64,000 nucleotides of DNA from Oceanibacterium hippocampi (GTDB lineage: Bacteria > Pseudomonadota > Alphaproteobacteria > Sneathiellales > Sneathiellaceae), in NCBI RefSeq assembly GCF_900172325.1, contig NZ_FWFR01000001.1, forward strand, positions 2,124,335 to 2,188,334, read 5' to 3'. Shown here piece by piece: positions 24,226 through 32,718 of this stretch (position 1 is the stretch's first letter; the number at the start of each line of letters is the position of its first letter). Made by a program: the position numbers and the translations under genes. A model generated the notes under the pieces. The model was not told the origin of the DNA, made no database searches, and was given only the letters and a program-made list of their open reading frames with translations.

Positions 24226-24255
24226 TAAATCAGGGACAACGTCGAGGAGCAGATT

Positions 24256-25119
24256 GTGGATACCGAGCTCGCGCGGACTTTCCTGAGCGTGGTGGCGAGC
24301 GGCAACTTCAGCAATGCCGCGAACGGGCTGAACGTGACGCAGTCGACGGTCAGCGCCCGCATCCATGCGCTTGAAGAACTTCTCGGCTGCCGGCTGTTCG
24401 TTCGCAACAAGGCGGGGACGACGCTGACCCATGCCGGCCGGCAGTTCCAGAAACATGCCTCGATCCTCGTCCGCACCGTCGAGCAGGCGCGCCACGACAT
24501 CGGCGTGGCCAGGGGATTCCAGGCGACGCTGACAGTCGGGGGCCGGTTCGGCCTCTGGGATCATCTGCTGCTCAACTGGCTGCCGCTGATGCGCGAGCGG
24601 GCCCCCGACGTCTCGGTCCGTGCCGAGGTCGGATTCGAGGCCGAGCTGATGCAGGGGCTGGTCGAGGGGCGGATCGATATCGGCGTCATGTACACGCCGC
24701 AGAGCCGGCCGGGGCTCACGGTCGAGCCCCTGCTGGAAGAGACCCTTGTGCTGGCAGCAACGCCAGAGGGCGAGCGCGGCGGCATGGGGCCGGGTTATGT
24801 CTTCATCGACTGGGGGCCGGAATTCTATGCCCGCCACAGCGTCCTGTTTCCGGATCATCCCGGACCGGCGATCGCGGCGAATATCGGCTGGCTCGGCCTG
24901 CAGCATATTCTTTCGGCCGGCGGCTCGGGCTATTTTCCGCTGCGGGTCGTGCGCGGCCTGCTGGCCGAGGGAACCCTCGTCCGGGTCGCCGGCGCGCCCG
25001 AATTCGCCTTGCTCGCCTACATGGTCTATCCGGCCGATCCGGGCTCGGACATCATCGCGGCGGCGATCGGCGCGATGCGGGACGTGGCCGGCGCCGAAGG
25101 CGGCCGGCGAACGGACTGA
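24256..25119 (+). CDS. LysR-family transcriptional regulator
   Basis: 287 residues from GTG 24256, with GAGGAGC upstream. The N-terminal helix-turn-helix is clear (LARTFLSVVASGNFSNAANG, then VTQSTVSARIHALEELLGCR). A two-lobed periplasmic-binding-like effector domain occupies residues 90-280. It contains DIGVMYTPQSRPGLTVEPLL, typical of the substrate cleft region. It is divergent from the small-protein/DUF6306 operon, the usual arrangement for a LysR target. The effector is unknown. Confidence 0.93.
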   Translation: MDTELARTFLSVVASGNFSNAANGLNVTQSTVSARIHALEELLGCRLFVRNKAGTTLTHAGRQFQKHASILVRTVEQARHDIGVARGFQATLTVGGRFGLWDHLLLNWLPLMRERAPDVSVRAEVGFEAELMQGLVEGRIDIGVMYTPQSRPGLTVEPLLEETLVLAATPEGERGGMGPGYVFIDWGPEFYARHSVLFPDHPGPAIAANIGWLGLQHILSAGGSGYFPLRVVRGLLAEGTLVRVAGAPEFALLAYMVYPADPGSDIIAAAIGAMRDVAGAEGGRRTD

Positions 25120-25169
25120 ATGAGGAACGGCGCGAAAGGCGCGCCGTGATCGCAAGACCTGGAGGAACC

Positions 25170-26009
25170 GTGTCTTTACGAGTGGGCGTGATGTCGGATC
25201 TTCACCTGGAGATCGACCGGAAACATGGCATCGCAACGGGGATCGACGCCCCCGGCCATCCGCAGATTGGGCCCGACCTGCGGCCCCTGCCGGGGCAGGT
25301 CGATCTCTGCATCCTGGCCGGGGACATCGACCGCGGCGTGGCGGCAATCGACTATGCCGACGCGGTGGCCCGGTTTCTCGCGGTGCCGACGGTCTTCATC
25401 GCTGGCAATCACGAATTCTATCACTACCGCTATCGCGAATTGCTGGCGGCCTTTCGCGAGGCGGCAGCGGCGACCGACGGTCGCGTGCGCTTCCTCGAGA
25501 ACGACGAGGCGGTCTTCGATCTCGACGGCCGCCCGGTCCGGGTCCTCGGCTGCACGCTGTGGACCGATCTCGCGCTGTATGGCGCCGACGCCGCCGAGCG
25601 GCTGGTGCAGTCGGGCGATCTCCTGCGGATATACGATTACCAGCGGATCCGCCACGAAGACGACACGACGATCGGCGTGCTCGATCCGGTCGCCTGGCAT
25701 CGGGACAGCGTCCACTGGCTCGAGACCCGGCTTGCCGAGCGGCCGGACGGGGGTGTGACCGTCGTCGTCACCCATCACGGCATCTCGCCGCGTTCGGTCG
25801 CGCCGCAGTTCGAGGGCAGCCCGCTCAACGCCGCCTTTACCAGCGACCTCGACGCGCTCGTGGAGCGCTCGGGCGCGGCGCTCTGGATCCACGGCCATAC
25901 CCACCACGGTGTCGACTATGTTGCCGGGGCGACCAGGGTCGTGTCCTGTCCGCGCGGCTACCCGGCGGAGCGGGCGGACGATTACAGCCCCGGCCTGATC
26001 GATCTCTGA
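25170..26009 (+). CDS. metallophosphoesterase
   Basis: A 279-residue calcineurin-like phosphoesterase. All metal motifs are visible in order: SDLHLE (residues 9-14), AGDIDRG, GNHEFYHYRY, VTHHGISP and HGHTHHGVDY. I take the GTG at 25170, which has GGAGGAA just upstream; an in-frame GTG 24 bases earlier has no ribosome-binding site. The binuclear centre hydrolyses phosphate mono- or diesters, but the substrate is not predictable. It follows the LysR gene by 50 bases. No signal peptide is seen. Confidence 0.92.
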   Translation: MSLRVGVMSDLHLEIDRKHGIATGIDAPGHPQIGPDLRPLPGQVDLCILAGDIDRGVAAIDYADAVARFLAVPTVFIAGNHEFYHYRYRELLAAFREAAAATDGRVRFLENDEAVFDLDGRPVRVLGCTLWTDLALYGADAAERLVQSGDLLRIYDYQRIRHEDDTTIGVLDPVAWHRDSVHWLETRLAERPDGGVTVVVTHHGISPRSVAPQFEGSPLNAAFTSDLDALVERSGAALWIHGHTHHGVDYVAGATRVVSCPRGYPAERADDYSPGLIDL

Positions 26010-26649
26010 TATCACCTTGCCGCCGGAAGAGTCCGTTTACGGTCAGGGTGTTGGTCGAATTGTCTCAGATGCGATATCGACTGTGCGCTGCAAGACGGCT
26101 GAACAAATTCGCCATTTCCACCCGATCAATTCGAAGAGGTTCCGGAAGTGACCGGAGCCGGATTCCGTCTTGTCAGGAAGTCGTCATATTGCTAATATCC
26201 TGTTGCCTGGATCGAAGACGTCGTGCGTCCGCGACGTGGACAGAAACGCCGGCTTGAGGAAGTCGATGTGGTCTATCCGGGTACGATAGTGACGGCAATA
26301 TAGGAAGGACAGCTTCGGATCGATTACTTGGACGCCTGCTTGATGTCCTTGGAGATATCATCCAATTCGGCGCCACGCAAAAAATGCCGATCCGAAAATT
26401 CCTCTGAGAGGCGAGCCGTCACGCAGAACTGTCTCGGCTGGTGCAACAGGCGCCGGCGTGCAGAACGCACCGAGACGCCCTAGGCAAGATGGCCTCGGAC
26501 GAGATTTTTTCGCGTCCCCCTGAACAACTCCTGGTAGAACATCGCGGCGCGCATCGCGAACGTGGGTCTTCCGCTGCCTGGACCCATGCCGGCGGTCGGG
26601 CGCGTACGATCGGTTCCGCTAAGGATTTTGCGGCTTGCCGCCGCCGGCG
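26010..26649. other. gene-poor stretch with no recognised gene
   Basis: About 640 bases with visibly lower GC than the flanks and no frame with convincing codon use. I see no tRNA, repeat, transposase or attachment site. The only protein-like signal is a reverse frame at 26324-26587 broken by a TAG. The stretch may be a decayed gene region. Confidence 0.6.
26324..26587 (-). pseudogene. possible small decayed gene with an in-frame TAG
   Basis: On the minus strand a frame from ATG 26587 encodes 35 residues (including FAMRAAMFYQELFRGTRKN) to a TAG at 26480-26482. It then stays open in the same frame for 51 more residues ending FLRGAELDDISKDIKQASK before TAA. The amphipathic, charged ending looks protein-like and faintly recalls the short DUF1127 domain. 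It could be a nonsense-mutated small gene, or chance. Confidence 0.22.
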
Positions 26650-26823
26650 TCAGGTGATCGGCAGGTAACGCCAGACCAGCGCGAGGACGACGGCCAGCGT
26701 CAGCCAGATGGCCGCGTGGCGGAGCGCCTGGTTCATCCGGCCGCGATAGCGGTAGAGCCCCGGCAGCACCAGAATGAGGATCAGGGCGAGGGCGAGAAGC
26801 CTTGCCCAGTCATGGCCTTCCAT
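26650..26823 (-). CDS. 57-residue two-helix membrane protein
   Basis: The frame starts MEGHDWARLLALALILILVL and ends with a second helix (HAAIWLTLAVVLALVWRYLP) after the basic loop YRYRGRMNQALR. The helix-loop-helix layout resembles the membrane anchor that precedes the protease domain in some alphaproteobacterial retropepsin-like (TIGR02281) proteins, but no protease domain follows here. Its start overlaps the end of the upstream 85-residue membrane protein by 14 bases in another frame, which suggests translational coupling. Confidence 0.65.
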   Translation of the reverse strand: MEGHDWARLLALALILILVLPGLYRYRGRMNQALRHAAIWLTLAVVLALVWRYLPIT

Positions 26824-27067
26824 CGCCCGGTCCTTCCTCGCCCGGGCCGTCGCCCGGCACGCCGGCGCGGTCCGGCGCCGTGCGGTCGATCACCTGCTTG
26901 ATGATGACAACGCCGATCCAGAGCGCGAGCGGAACGATGAAGACATAGTCGAACAGCGGGTGATGCAGGTCGCCGCCCGTCTCCATGGTGACATAGGTCA
27001 GCCAGAGGACCGTCCCGATCAGGGCGACCCGGCTCCACGTCGTCTTGTCGCGTATGTCCCACTTCAT
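26810..27067 (-). CDS. 85-residue small membrane protein
   Basis: Begins MKWDIRDKTTWSRVALIGTV. Two hydrophobic helices (about residues 14-28 and 40-60, VFIVPLALWIGVVIIKQVI) are followed by a Pro/Gly/Glu-rich tail. The family is not recognised. It is divergent from the thioredoxin-like gene and overlaps the next small membrane protein. The start is supported by the hydrophobic pattern and an AGG about 11 bases upstream. A longer upstream frame is antisense to the thioredoxin-like gene and is not protein-like. Confidence 0.6.
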   Translation of the reverse strand: MKWDIRDKTTWSRVALIGTVLWLTYVTMETGGDLHHPLFDYVFIVPLALWIGVVIIKQVIDRTAPDRAGVPGDGPGEEGPGDGRP

Positions 27068-27160
27068 GCTAGATATACCTAGCGCAATTCCGGATCGGAT
27101 TGAAGCGGTGCCGGCCCGTCCGGCCGCCGGCCGTGCCGTGAGACGGCGAGGAGATGCAGG

Positions 27161-27715
27161 ATGAGCCTGAAACAGACATCGGTTGTCGAAGCGGGCTGGA
27201 CGGCCCGGGATTTCGACCTGCGGGGCGTCGACGGCAAGCGCTACCGGCTCGCCGATGTGCGGGGCAGGAACGGGACGCTGGTGATGTTCATCTGCAACCA
27301 CTGTCCCTACGTGCTGGCGCTGCTCGACGATATCGTCCGCGATGTCGCCGAACTTGCTCCGCTCGGTATCGGCGCGATCGCGATGATGCCGAACGACACC
27401 GACGCCTATCCGCAGGATTCCTTCGAGCGGATGCAGTTGCTGTCGGCCGAGCGGAAGTTCGGCTTTCCCTATGTGATCGACGAGACCCAGGACGTGGCGC
27501 GCGCCTACGGCGCCGTCTGCACGCCGGATTTCTTCGGTTTCGGCGCCGACCTGGGCCTCCGTTATCGCGGGCGGCTGACAGAGGTCCGTCATCTCGAGCC
27601 GGTCCCGGACGCCCGCCGCGAGCTGTTCGAGGCCATGCGGATGATCGCCGAATGCGGAGAGGGGCCGGCGGTGCAGCATCCCTCCATGGGCTGCTCGATC
27701 AAGTGGCGCGACTGA
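27161..27715 (+). CDS. thioredoxin-fold (AhpC/TSA-like) family protein
   Basis: 184 residues with a peroxiredoxin/ResA-like fold: DFDLRGVDGKRYRLADVRG, then strand LVMFICNHCPYVLALL with a CNHC motif near residues 46-49, then AYGAVCTPDFFGFG and a closing PSMGCSIKWRD. These features define a widespread family annotated as thioredoxin family protein, probably a cytoplasmic thiol oxidoreductase or peroxidase. No signal peptide is seen. It is monocistronic between small membrane genes and the bamB operon. Confidence 0.9.
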   Translation: MSLKQTSVVEAGWTARDFDLRGVDGKRYRLADVRGRNGTLVMFICNHCPYVLALLDDIVRDVAELAPLGIGAIAMMPNDTDAYPQDSFERMQLLSAERKFGFPYVIDETQDVARAYGAVCTPDFFGFGADLGLRYRGRLTEVRHLEPVPDARRELFEAMRMIAECGEGPAVQHPSMGCSIKWRD

Positions 27716-27752
27716 GCGGGATCGACGGCCGGGATTTTCGGTGACGCTGAGT

Positions 27753-27781
27753 TTGCCTTGGCCCCTTGCCCCGGCTATGTT
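27753..27781 (+). promoter_or_regulatory. candidate sigma-70 promoter of the yfgM-like-bamB-der operon
   Basis: TTGCCT (27753-27758) and TATGTT (27776-27781) are separated by 17 bases, about 50 bases before the GTG of the first gene. Confidence 0.45.
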
Positions 27782-27831
27782 ACCGCGGCTTTTCGGGACG
27801 GCGGATCGGCCGCTGACATGTGGAGTGACGT

Positions 27832-28482
27832 GTGTCCGACATATTCAAGGAAGTTGAGGAGGATCTGCGCCGCGAGCAGAGCCTCGAACTCTGGAAGAAA
27901 TACGGCAAGTACGTCCTGGCGCTGGCCGTCGTGATTGTCGCGACCGCTGCCGGCATCGTCAGCTGGAAGGAATATCGCGAGCGCGCGATGAACGAGCAAG
28001 GCGCCGAATATGCCAGCGCGATGGCGCTGATCGGCGAAGAGGATCAGCAGCGCGTGGCCGATGCCTTCGGCGCGCTCGCCAGCCACGCCGACGGCGGCTA
28101 CCAGGCGCTTGCCCGCCTGCAGGAGGCGGCCGCGCTGATCGCCGCCGAGGACGATCAGGCCGCCTTCGCCGTCTACGACCAGCTGATCGACGAGGCCGGC
28201 ACGCCCGACAATCTCCGCCGCGTGGCACGCTACCTGCGCGGCATGCACCAGATCGGCAAGCTGCCGGCGTCGGATATCCGGGCGTCCCTCGCGCCGCTGA
28301 TGGAAGGCAACGACCCGTGGCGCTTCCTGGCGCAGGAACTGGTCGCCATGGCCGAACTGGACGGCGGCAATCTGGACGGCGCCCGGCAGATCTTCCGCGA
28401 ACTCAGCGACGATGCGGCCGCACCGGCCGGCGTTCGCGCGCGCGCGGCCCGGCTTCTCCAGGCCATTGGCGGGAACGGCTAG
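27832..28482 (+). CDS. YfgM-like tetratricopeptide membrane protein
   Basis: 216 residues from GTG 27832, with GGAGTGA upstream. A short cytoplasmic N-terminus (SDIFKEVEEDLRREQSLELW) precedes one membrane helix (YVLALAVVIVATAAGIVSW, near residues 28-46). A periplasmic helical repeat domain follows (GALASHADGGYQALARLQEA, then further TPR-like pairs). YfgM is an ancillary SecYEG-associated factor linked to periplasmic chaperones. The gene order yfgM-bamB-der is conserved in proteobacteria and supports the call. Four bases separate it from bamB. Confidence 0.87.
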   Translation: MSDIFKEVEEDLRREQSLELWKKYGKYVLALAVVIVATAAGIVSWKEYRERAMNEQGAEYASAMALIGEEDQQRVADAFGALASHADGGYQALARLQEAAALIAAEDDQAAFAVYDQLIDEAGTPDNLRRVARYLRGMHQIGKLPASDIRASLAPLMEGNDPWRFLAQELVAMAELDGGNLDGARQIFRELSDDAAAPAGVRARAARLLQAIGGNG

Positions 28483-28485
28483 ACG

Positions 28486-29841
28486 ATGAACGACGGCACC
28501 CGTCGCCGCGTCGCCGCCCTCGCCCGGTCGGCTGTCCTCGGCGCATTGTTCCTCGCGCCGACCGCCTGTTCGCTGCCCGACTGGCTCGGCGGCTACGAGA
28601 CCGACAAGCCGCTGCCCGGCGAGCGGATCTCCGTGCTCGCGCTCGAAAGCAAGATCGAGCCGGACCCGCGTGTCGCCGATGTCGAGGTGCGCTTGCCGAG
28701 GCCCTACGTGAACACCTTCTGGCCGCAGGCCGGCGGGGTGGCGAGCCACGCGATGTATCATCTCGAGCTCGGCGCCGCGCCGCGCGAGATCTGGCGCGCC
28801 GACATCGGTTCCGGCAGCGATCGCGATTCCCGCCTGATGGCGCAGCCGGTGGTCGCCGCCGGCCGGGTCTTCACGATGGATTCGGAGAGCCGCGTCACCG
28901 CCTTCGGGGTTGCCGACGGCAAGCGGCTATGGCGCGTCGACCTGACTCCCGATTACGAGGAGGAGGGCACGATCGGCGGCGGGCTGGCCTACTGGAACGG
29001 CACACTCTACGCGGCGACCGCCTATGGCGAGGTCTTCGCGCTCGCCGAGGCCGACGGTGCCATCGCCTGGCATCATTCGATCGGCGTGCCGGTGCGGGCG
29101 GCGCCGACGGTCGCCGACGGCCGGGTCTTCGCGATCAGCTTCGACAACCAGATGCACGCCCTCTCGACCGCCACGGGCGAGGAGGAATGGACCCATATCG
29201 GCCTCGAGGAACAGGCCGGCCTGCTCGGCGCCGCCTCGGCGGCGGCCGACGGCGGGATCGTCATCGCGCCCTATTCGTCGGGCGAGATCTATGCCCTTCG
29301 CGCCGACAACGGCCGCGCCGTCTGGTCCGACCAGCTGACCCGGACGCGGCCGCTCACCAATCTCGGCGCGCTCAGCGATATCAACGGCCGCCCGGTGATC
29401 GACCGCGGCGTCGTCTTCGCGGTCAGCAATGCCGGCCGCATGGTGGCGATCAGCCTGCGCTCGGGCGAGCGGCTGTGGGAGCAGGATATCGCCAGCCTGC
29501 AGGGCCCGTGGGTGGCCGGCGACTTCGTCTACCTGGTGACCAGCGACGCCGAGGTCGTGTGCCTGTCGCGCCGCGACGGCCGCATCCGCTGGGTCCGCCA
29601 GTTGCAGCGTTACGAGGACGAGGAGGATCGCGAGGACCCGGTCTTCTGGTCCGGACCGGTACTTGCCGGCGACCGGCTCATCCTGGTCTCCTCGCACGGC
29701 CAGGCGCTCGCCGTCTCGCCCTACAGCGGGCGGCTGCTCGGCTGGCTGCCGCTTTCGGACAACAGTTCGATTGCCCCGGTCGTTGCCGACGGCACGCTCT
29801 TCATTCTCACCGACGACGCCAAGCTCGTCGCACTCCGGTAG
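28486..29841 (+). CDS. bamB: outer membrane protein assembly factor BamB (beta-propeller lipoprotein)
   Basis: 451 residues. The signal sequence runs to Cys28 in FLAPTACSL; the lipobox is unusual (PTAC rather than LxAC), but the Cys is well placed. The body is a PQQ-like beta-propeller with repeated blades such as [40 protein letters not shown] and [20 protein letters not shown], each ending in the typical Ala-x-x-x-x-Gly turn. It is the scaffold lipoprotein of the BAM complex on the inner face of the outer membrane. It lies between the yfgM-like gene and der, as expected. Confidence 0.93.
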   Translation: MNDGTRRRVAALARSAVLGALFLAPTACSLPDWLGGYETDKPLPGERISVLALESKIEPDPRVADVEVRLPRPYVNTFWPQAGGVASHAMYHLELGAAPREIWRADIGSGSDRDSRLMAQPVVAAGRVFTMDSESRVTAFGVADGKRLWRVDLTPDYEEEGTIGGGLAYWNGTLYAATAYGEVFALAEADGAIAWHHSIGVPVRAAPTVADGRVFAISFDNQMHALSTATGEEEWTHIGLEEQAGLLGAASAAADGGIVIAPYSSGEIYALRADNGRAVWSDQLTRTRPLTNLGALSDINGRPVIDRGVVFAVSNAGRMVAISLRSGERLWEQDIASLQGPWVAGDFVYLVTSDAEVVCLSRRDGRIRWVRQLQRYEDEEDREDPVFWSGPVLAGDRLILVSSHGQALAVSPYSGRLLGWLPLSDNSSIAPVVADGTLFILTDDAKLVALR

Positions 29842-29845
29842 TATC

Positions 29846-31219
29846 ATGACCTTCACGGTCGCCATCATCGGCCGCCCCAACGTGGGCAAGTCCACGCTCT
29901 TCAACCGTCTGGTCGGCAAGCGGCTGGCGCTGGTCGACGACCAGCCCGGCGTCACACGCGACCGCCGCGAGGGCCAGGGCCGGCTCGCCGACCTCACCTT
30001 CCGCATCATCGACACCGCCGGTCTCGAGGAAGCCTTCGACGACAGCCTGGCCGGGCGGATGCGCAGCCAGACCGAGCGCGCGCTGGCCGATGCCGACGCC
30101 GTGCTCCTGCTGGTCGACGCCCGGACCGGCACGACGCCGCTCGACAATCACTTCGCCAACTGGCTGCGGAGCACCGACAAGCCGGTGATCCTGGTTGCCA
30201 ACAAGGCCGAGGGCAAGGCCGCCCAGGGCGGCCTGATGGACGCCTACGCGCTCGGCCTCGGCAGCCCGGTGCCGCTCTCGGCCGAGCATGGCGAGGGCAT
30301 GGAAATGCTCTATGACGCCCTGCGTCCGCTGGTCGACGCCGCCGAGGCGGCCGAGAAGGCGGCAAGGGAGGCGGCGGAAGGGGACGGCGACGGGAAGGGC
30401 GAACGCCCGCTCGCGCTCGCCATCGTCGGCCGCCCGAATGTCGGCAAGTCGACCCTGGTCAATCGCATGCTCGGCGAGGAGCGGATGCTGACCGGGCCGG
30501 AGGCCGGTGTGACCCGCGACGCGATCGCCAGCGACTGGGCCTGGAAGGGCCGGCCGGTGCGCCTCGTCGACACCGCGGGGCTGCGGCGGAAGTCCCGGGT
30601 CAGCGAGAAGCTGGAAAAGCTCTCGGTCGCGGAATCGCTGCGCACCATCCGCCTGGCCGAGGTCGTGGTCCTGCTGCTCGACGCCGCCGAGGGACTGGAC
30701 AAGCAGGATCTCACCATCGCCTCGCACGTGGTCGAGGAAGGCCGGGCGCTGATCATCGCCGTCAACAAGTGGGACCTGGCGCGGGATCGCGACGCGACGC
30801 TGAAGGCGTTCCGCGACCGGCTCGCCACCTCCTTCGCCCAGGTCGGCCACAACATCCCCGTTGTCACTTTCTCGGCGATGACCGGGCAGGGCGTCGACAA
30901 GCTGATGCCGGCCGTCTTCAAGGCGCACGAGGCCTGGAACCGGCGCGTGCCCACCGCCGCGCTCAACCGCTGGCTCTCGGACATGACCGAGCGCCATCCG
31001 CCGCCGATGGTCAAGGGCCGCAGGCTCCGGCTCCGCTACATGACGCAGATCAAGTCGCGGCCGCCGACCTTCGCGGTCTTCCAGTCCTCCCGCGGCGAGC
31101 TTCCCGACAGCTACGGGCGCTACCTGCAGAACGGCCTGCGCGACGATTTCGGCTTCGGCGCCGTCCCGATCCGGATCTATTTCCGCTCGGGCAAGAATCC
31201 CTACGCCGACGACAAGTAG
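29846..31219 (+). CDS. der: ribosome-assembly GTPase Der (EngA)
   Basis: 457 residues with two G domains in tandem, the hallmark of Der. The first has [12 protein letters not shown] at residues 9-20 with DTAGLEE. The second has [14 protein letters not shown] near residue 193 with [11 protein letters not shown] and [11 protein letters not shown]-like C-terminal domain ends GKNPYADDK. In the first domain the usual NKxD motif reads NKAEGK. Der works in 50S subunit maturation. It is five bases downstream of bamB and one base upstream of the next SDR gene. Confidence 0.97.
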   Translation: MTFTVAIIGRPNVGKSTLFNRLVGKRLALVDDQPGVTRDRREGQGRLADLTFRIIDTAGLEEAFDDSLAGRMRSQTERALADADAVLLLVDARTGTTPLDNHFANWLRSTDKPVILVANKAEGKAAQGGLMDAYALGLGSPVPLSAEHGEGMEMLYDALRPLVDAAEAAEKAAREAAEGDGDGKGERPLALAIVGRPNVGKSTLVNRMLGEERMLTGPEAGVTRDAIASDWAWKGRPVRLVDTAGLRRKSRVSEKLEKLSVAESLRTIRLAEVVVLLLDAAEGLDKQDLTIASHVVEEGRALIIAVNKWDLARDRDATLKAFRDRLATSFAQVGHNIPVVTFSAMTGQGVDKLMPAVFKAHEAWNRRVPTAALNRWLSDMTERHPPPMVKGRRLRLRYMTQIKSRPPTFAVFQSSRGELPDSYGRYLQNGLRDDFGFGAVPIRIYFRSGKNPYADDK

Positions 31220-31220
31220 C

Positions 31221-31925
31221 ATGACCGGGCGCGACGATCTGGCGGGCCGTCACCTGGTGATCACCGGGGCCGCCGGCGCGCTCGGCAACGCGGTGGCGCG
31301 GCTGGCGCTCGACGCGGGCGCGACCTGCCACCTGCCGCTCCGGGGCGCGGCACCGCCTGCCGACGCCGCCTGGCGCGATCATCCGAAGGCGCAGGTGACG
31401 GGCGGGATCGACCTCGCCGACGAGGCCGCGCTTGCCGGCTATTTCAGGGAACTTCCCGAACTCTGGGGGCTGTTCGCCTGCGCCGGCGGTTTCGCCATGG
31501 CGCCGCTGGCGAAGACCTCGCTGGCGGATTTCCGGGGCCAGCTCGACCGCAACCTCGTCTCGGCCTTCCTCTGCATCCGCGAGGCGGCGGCGAAGATGCC
31601 GTCGGGCGGACGGATCGTTGCCGTTGCCGCGCGCCCGGCGCTGGAACCGCGCCAGGGCAAGGGGATGACCGCCTATACCGCGTCCAAGGCGGCGCTCGCC
31701 GCGCTGGTCGAGGCGGCGGCTGAGGAACTGGCGCCGGCCGGGATCTGGGTCAATGGCGTCGCGCCGTCGATCATCGACACGGCGGCCAACCGGCAGGCGA
31801 TGCCGAAGGCCGACCATTCCAATTGGCCTACGCCGGCGGAAATCGCCCGCACCATGCTGTTCCTGGCATCCCCCGGCAACGCCGTCACCCGCGGCGCGAT
31901 CGTCCCGGTTTACGGCCGGACCTGA
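31221..31925 (+). CDS. SDR-fold protein lacking the catalytic serine
   Basis: 234 residues. The nucleotide-binding motif is TGAAGALG near residue 16, and CAGG replaces NNAG. YTASK is intact, but the strand that normally carries the active Ser reads RIVAVAARPALEP, with no Ser at or beside the position 13 residues before the Tyr. The Asn of the SDR tetrad appears present (LDRNLVSAF). It may be an atypical reductase or a non-catalytic NAD(P)-binding protein. It starts one base after the der stop, so it is probably co-transcribed. It is convergent with another SDR gene 33 bases away. Confidence 0.88.
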   Translation: MTGRDDLAGRHLVITGAAGALGNAVARLALDAGATCHLPLRGAAPPADAAWRDHPKAQVTGGIDLADEAALAGYFRELPELWGLFACAGGFAMAPLAKTSLADFRGQLDRNLVSAFLCIREAAAKMPSGGRIVAVAARPALEPRQGKGMTAYTASKAALAALVEAAAEELAPAGIWVNGVAPSIIDTAANRQAMPKADHSNWPTPAEIARTMLFLASPGNAVTRGAIVPVYGRT

Positions 31926-31958
31926 CGCCGCTGCCGACGCCGGCGCAGGATCGACGTC

Positions 31959-32690
31959 CTAGTGAACCTCGGCGCCGCCCCACTGGTCGGCTGCGATCCA
32001 TTCCCCGGTATGCTGGAAGGCCGGGTCGACGGCGGCGACGAAGGCGGCCATCAGGTCGTCCGGCGCCGGCACGTTCTCCGGCGGCTCGCCCGGGAAGGCT
32101 AGTGCCCGTAGCTTGGTCCGGGCCGGGCCCGGGTTGATCAGGTTGACCCGGATCGGCGTCTTCATCACTTCCGCCGCATAGGTCAGGGCCATCGCCTCCA
32201 GCGCCGCCTTGGAGGCCGCGTAGGGGCCCCAGTAGGGCTGCAAGCTGCGGGTGATGCCCGAGGTGACGAACAGCACCCTGCCGGCGTCGCTCTGGCGGAG
32301 CAGCGGGTCGAGGGCACGGATTAGCCGCCAGTTGGCGTGGACGTTGAGGCGGAAGACCTTGTCCCACATGTCGGGCGGGTAATGGCCCATCGGCGAGAGC
32401 CGGCCGAGCATCGCGGCATTGCCGACGAAGATGTCGAGCTTGCCCCAGCGTTCGAGCAGCGGCGCCGCGAGGCCGTCGATATTGTCCCATTCCAGCAGGT
32501 CGAGCGGAACCAGCGTGGCCGAGCCGCCGAGCGCCTGGACCTCGTCGTCGATCTCCTCCAGCGCGCCGCTGGTCCGGGCGACCAGGATCAGGTGGGCGCC
32601 TTCCCGGGCATAGGCCCGGGCGATCGCGGCGCCGATCCCGCGCGAGGCGCCGGTGATCAGCGCGATGCGTCCTGCAAGCCGTCCGGCCAT
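31959..32690 (-). CDS. short-chain dehydrogenase/reductase
   Basis: 243 residues from ATG 32690 (MAGRLAGRIALITGASRGIG), with AGGGAAAAG upstream. It has the full Ser-Tyr-Lys triad (TSGITRSLQPYWGPYAASK). The NNAG motif reads GNAAM. The ending AADQWGGAEVH is close to a group of alphaproteobacterial SDRs encoded downstream of purF, which supports its place as the last gene of the dnaB-to-purF run (28 bases after purF). The substrate is unknown. A longer frame upstream is antisense to nothing conserved and runs into purF. Confidence 0.92.
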   Translation of the reverse strand: MAGRLAGRIALITGASRGIGAAIARAYAREGAHLILVARTSGALEEIDDEVQALGGSATLVPLDLLEWDNIDGLAAPLLERWGKLDIFVGNAAMLGRLSPMGHYPPDMWDKVFRLNVHANWRLIRALDPLLRQSDAGRVLFVTSGITRSLQPYWGPYAASKAALEAMALTYAAEVMKTPIRVNLINPGPARTKLRALAFPGEPPENVPAPDDLMAAFVAAVDPAFQHTGEWIAADQWGGAEVH

Positions 32691-32718
32691 CGGTCTTTTC
32701 CCTGGTATTGCGGTTTCG

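Noticed and set aside
26173-26376. A 67-residue reverse open frame in the gene-poor stretch
   Set aside because: No ribosome-binding site, no recognisable features and poor codon use. Another frame over the same bases looks slightly more protein-like.
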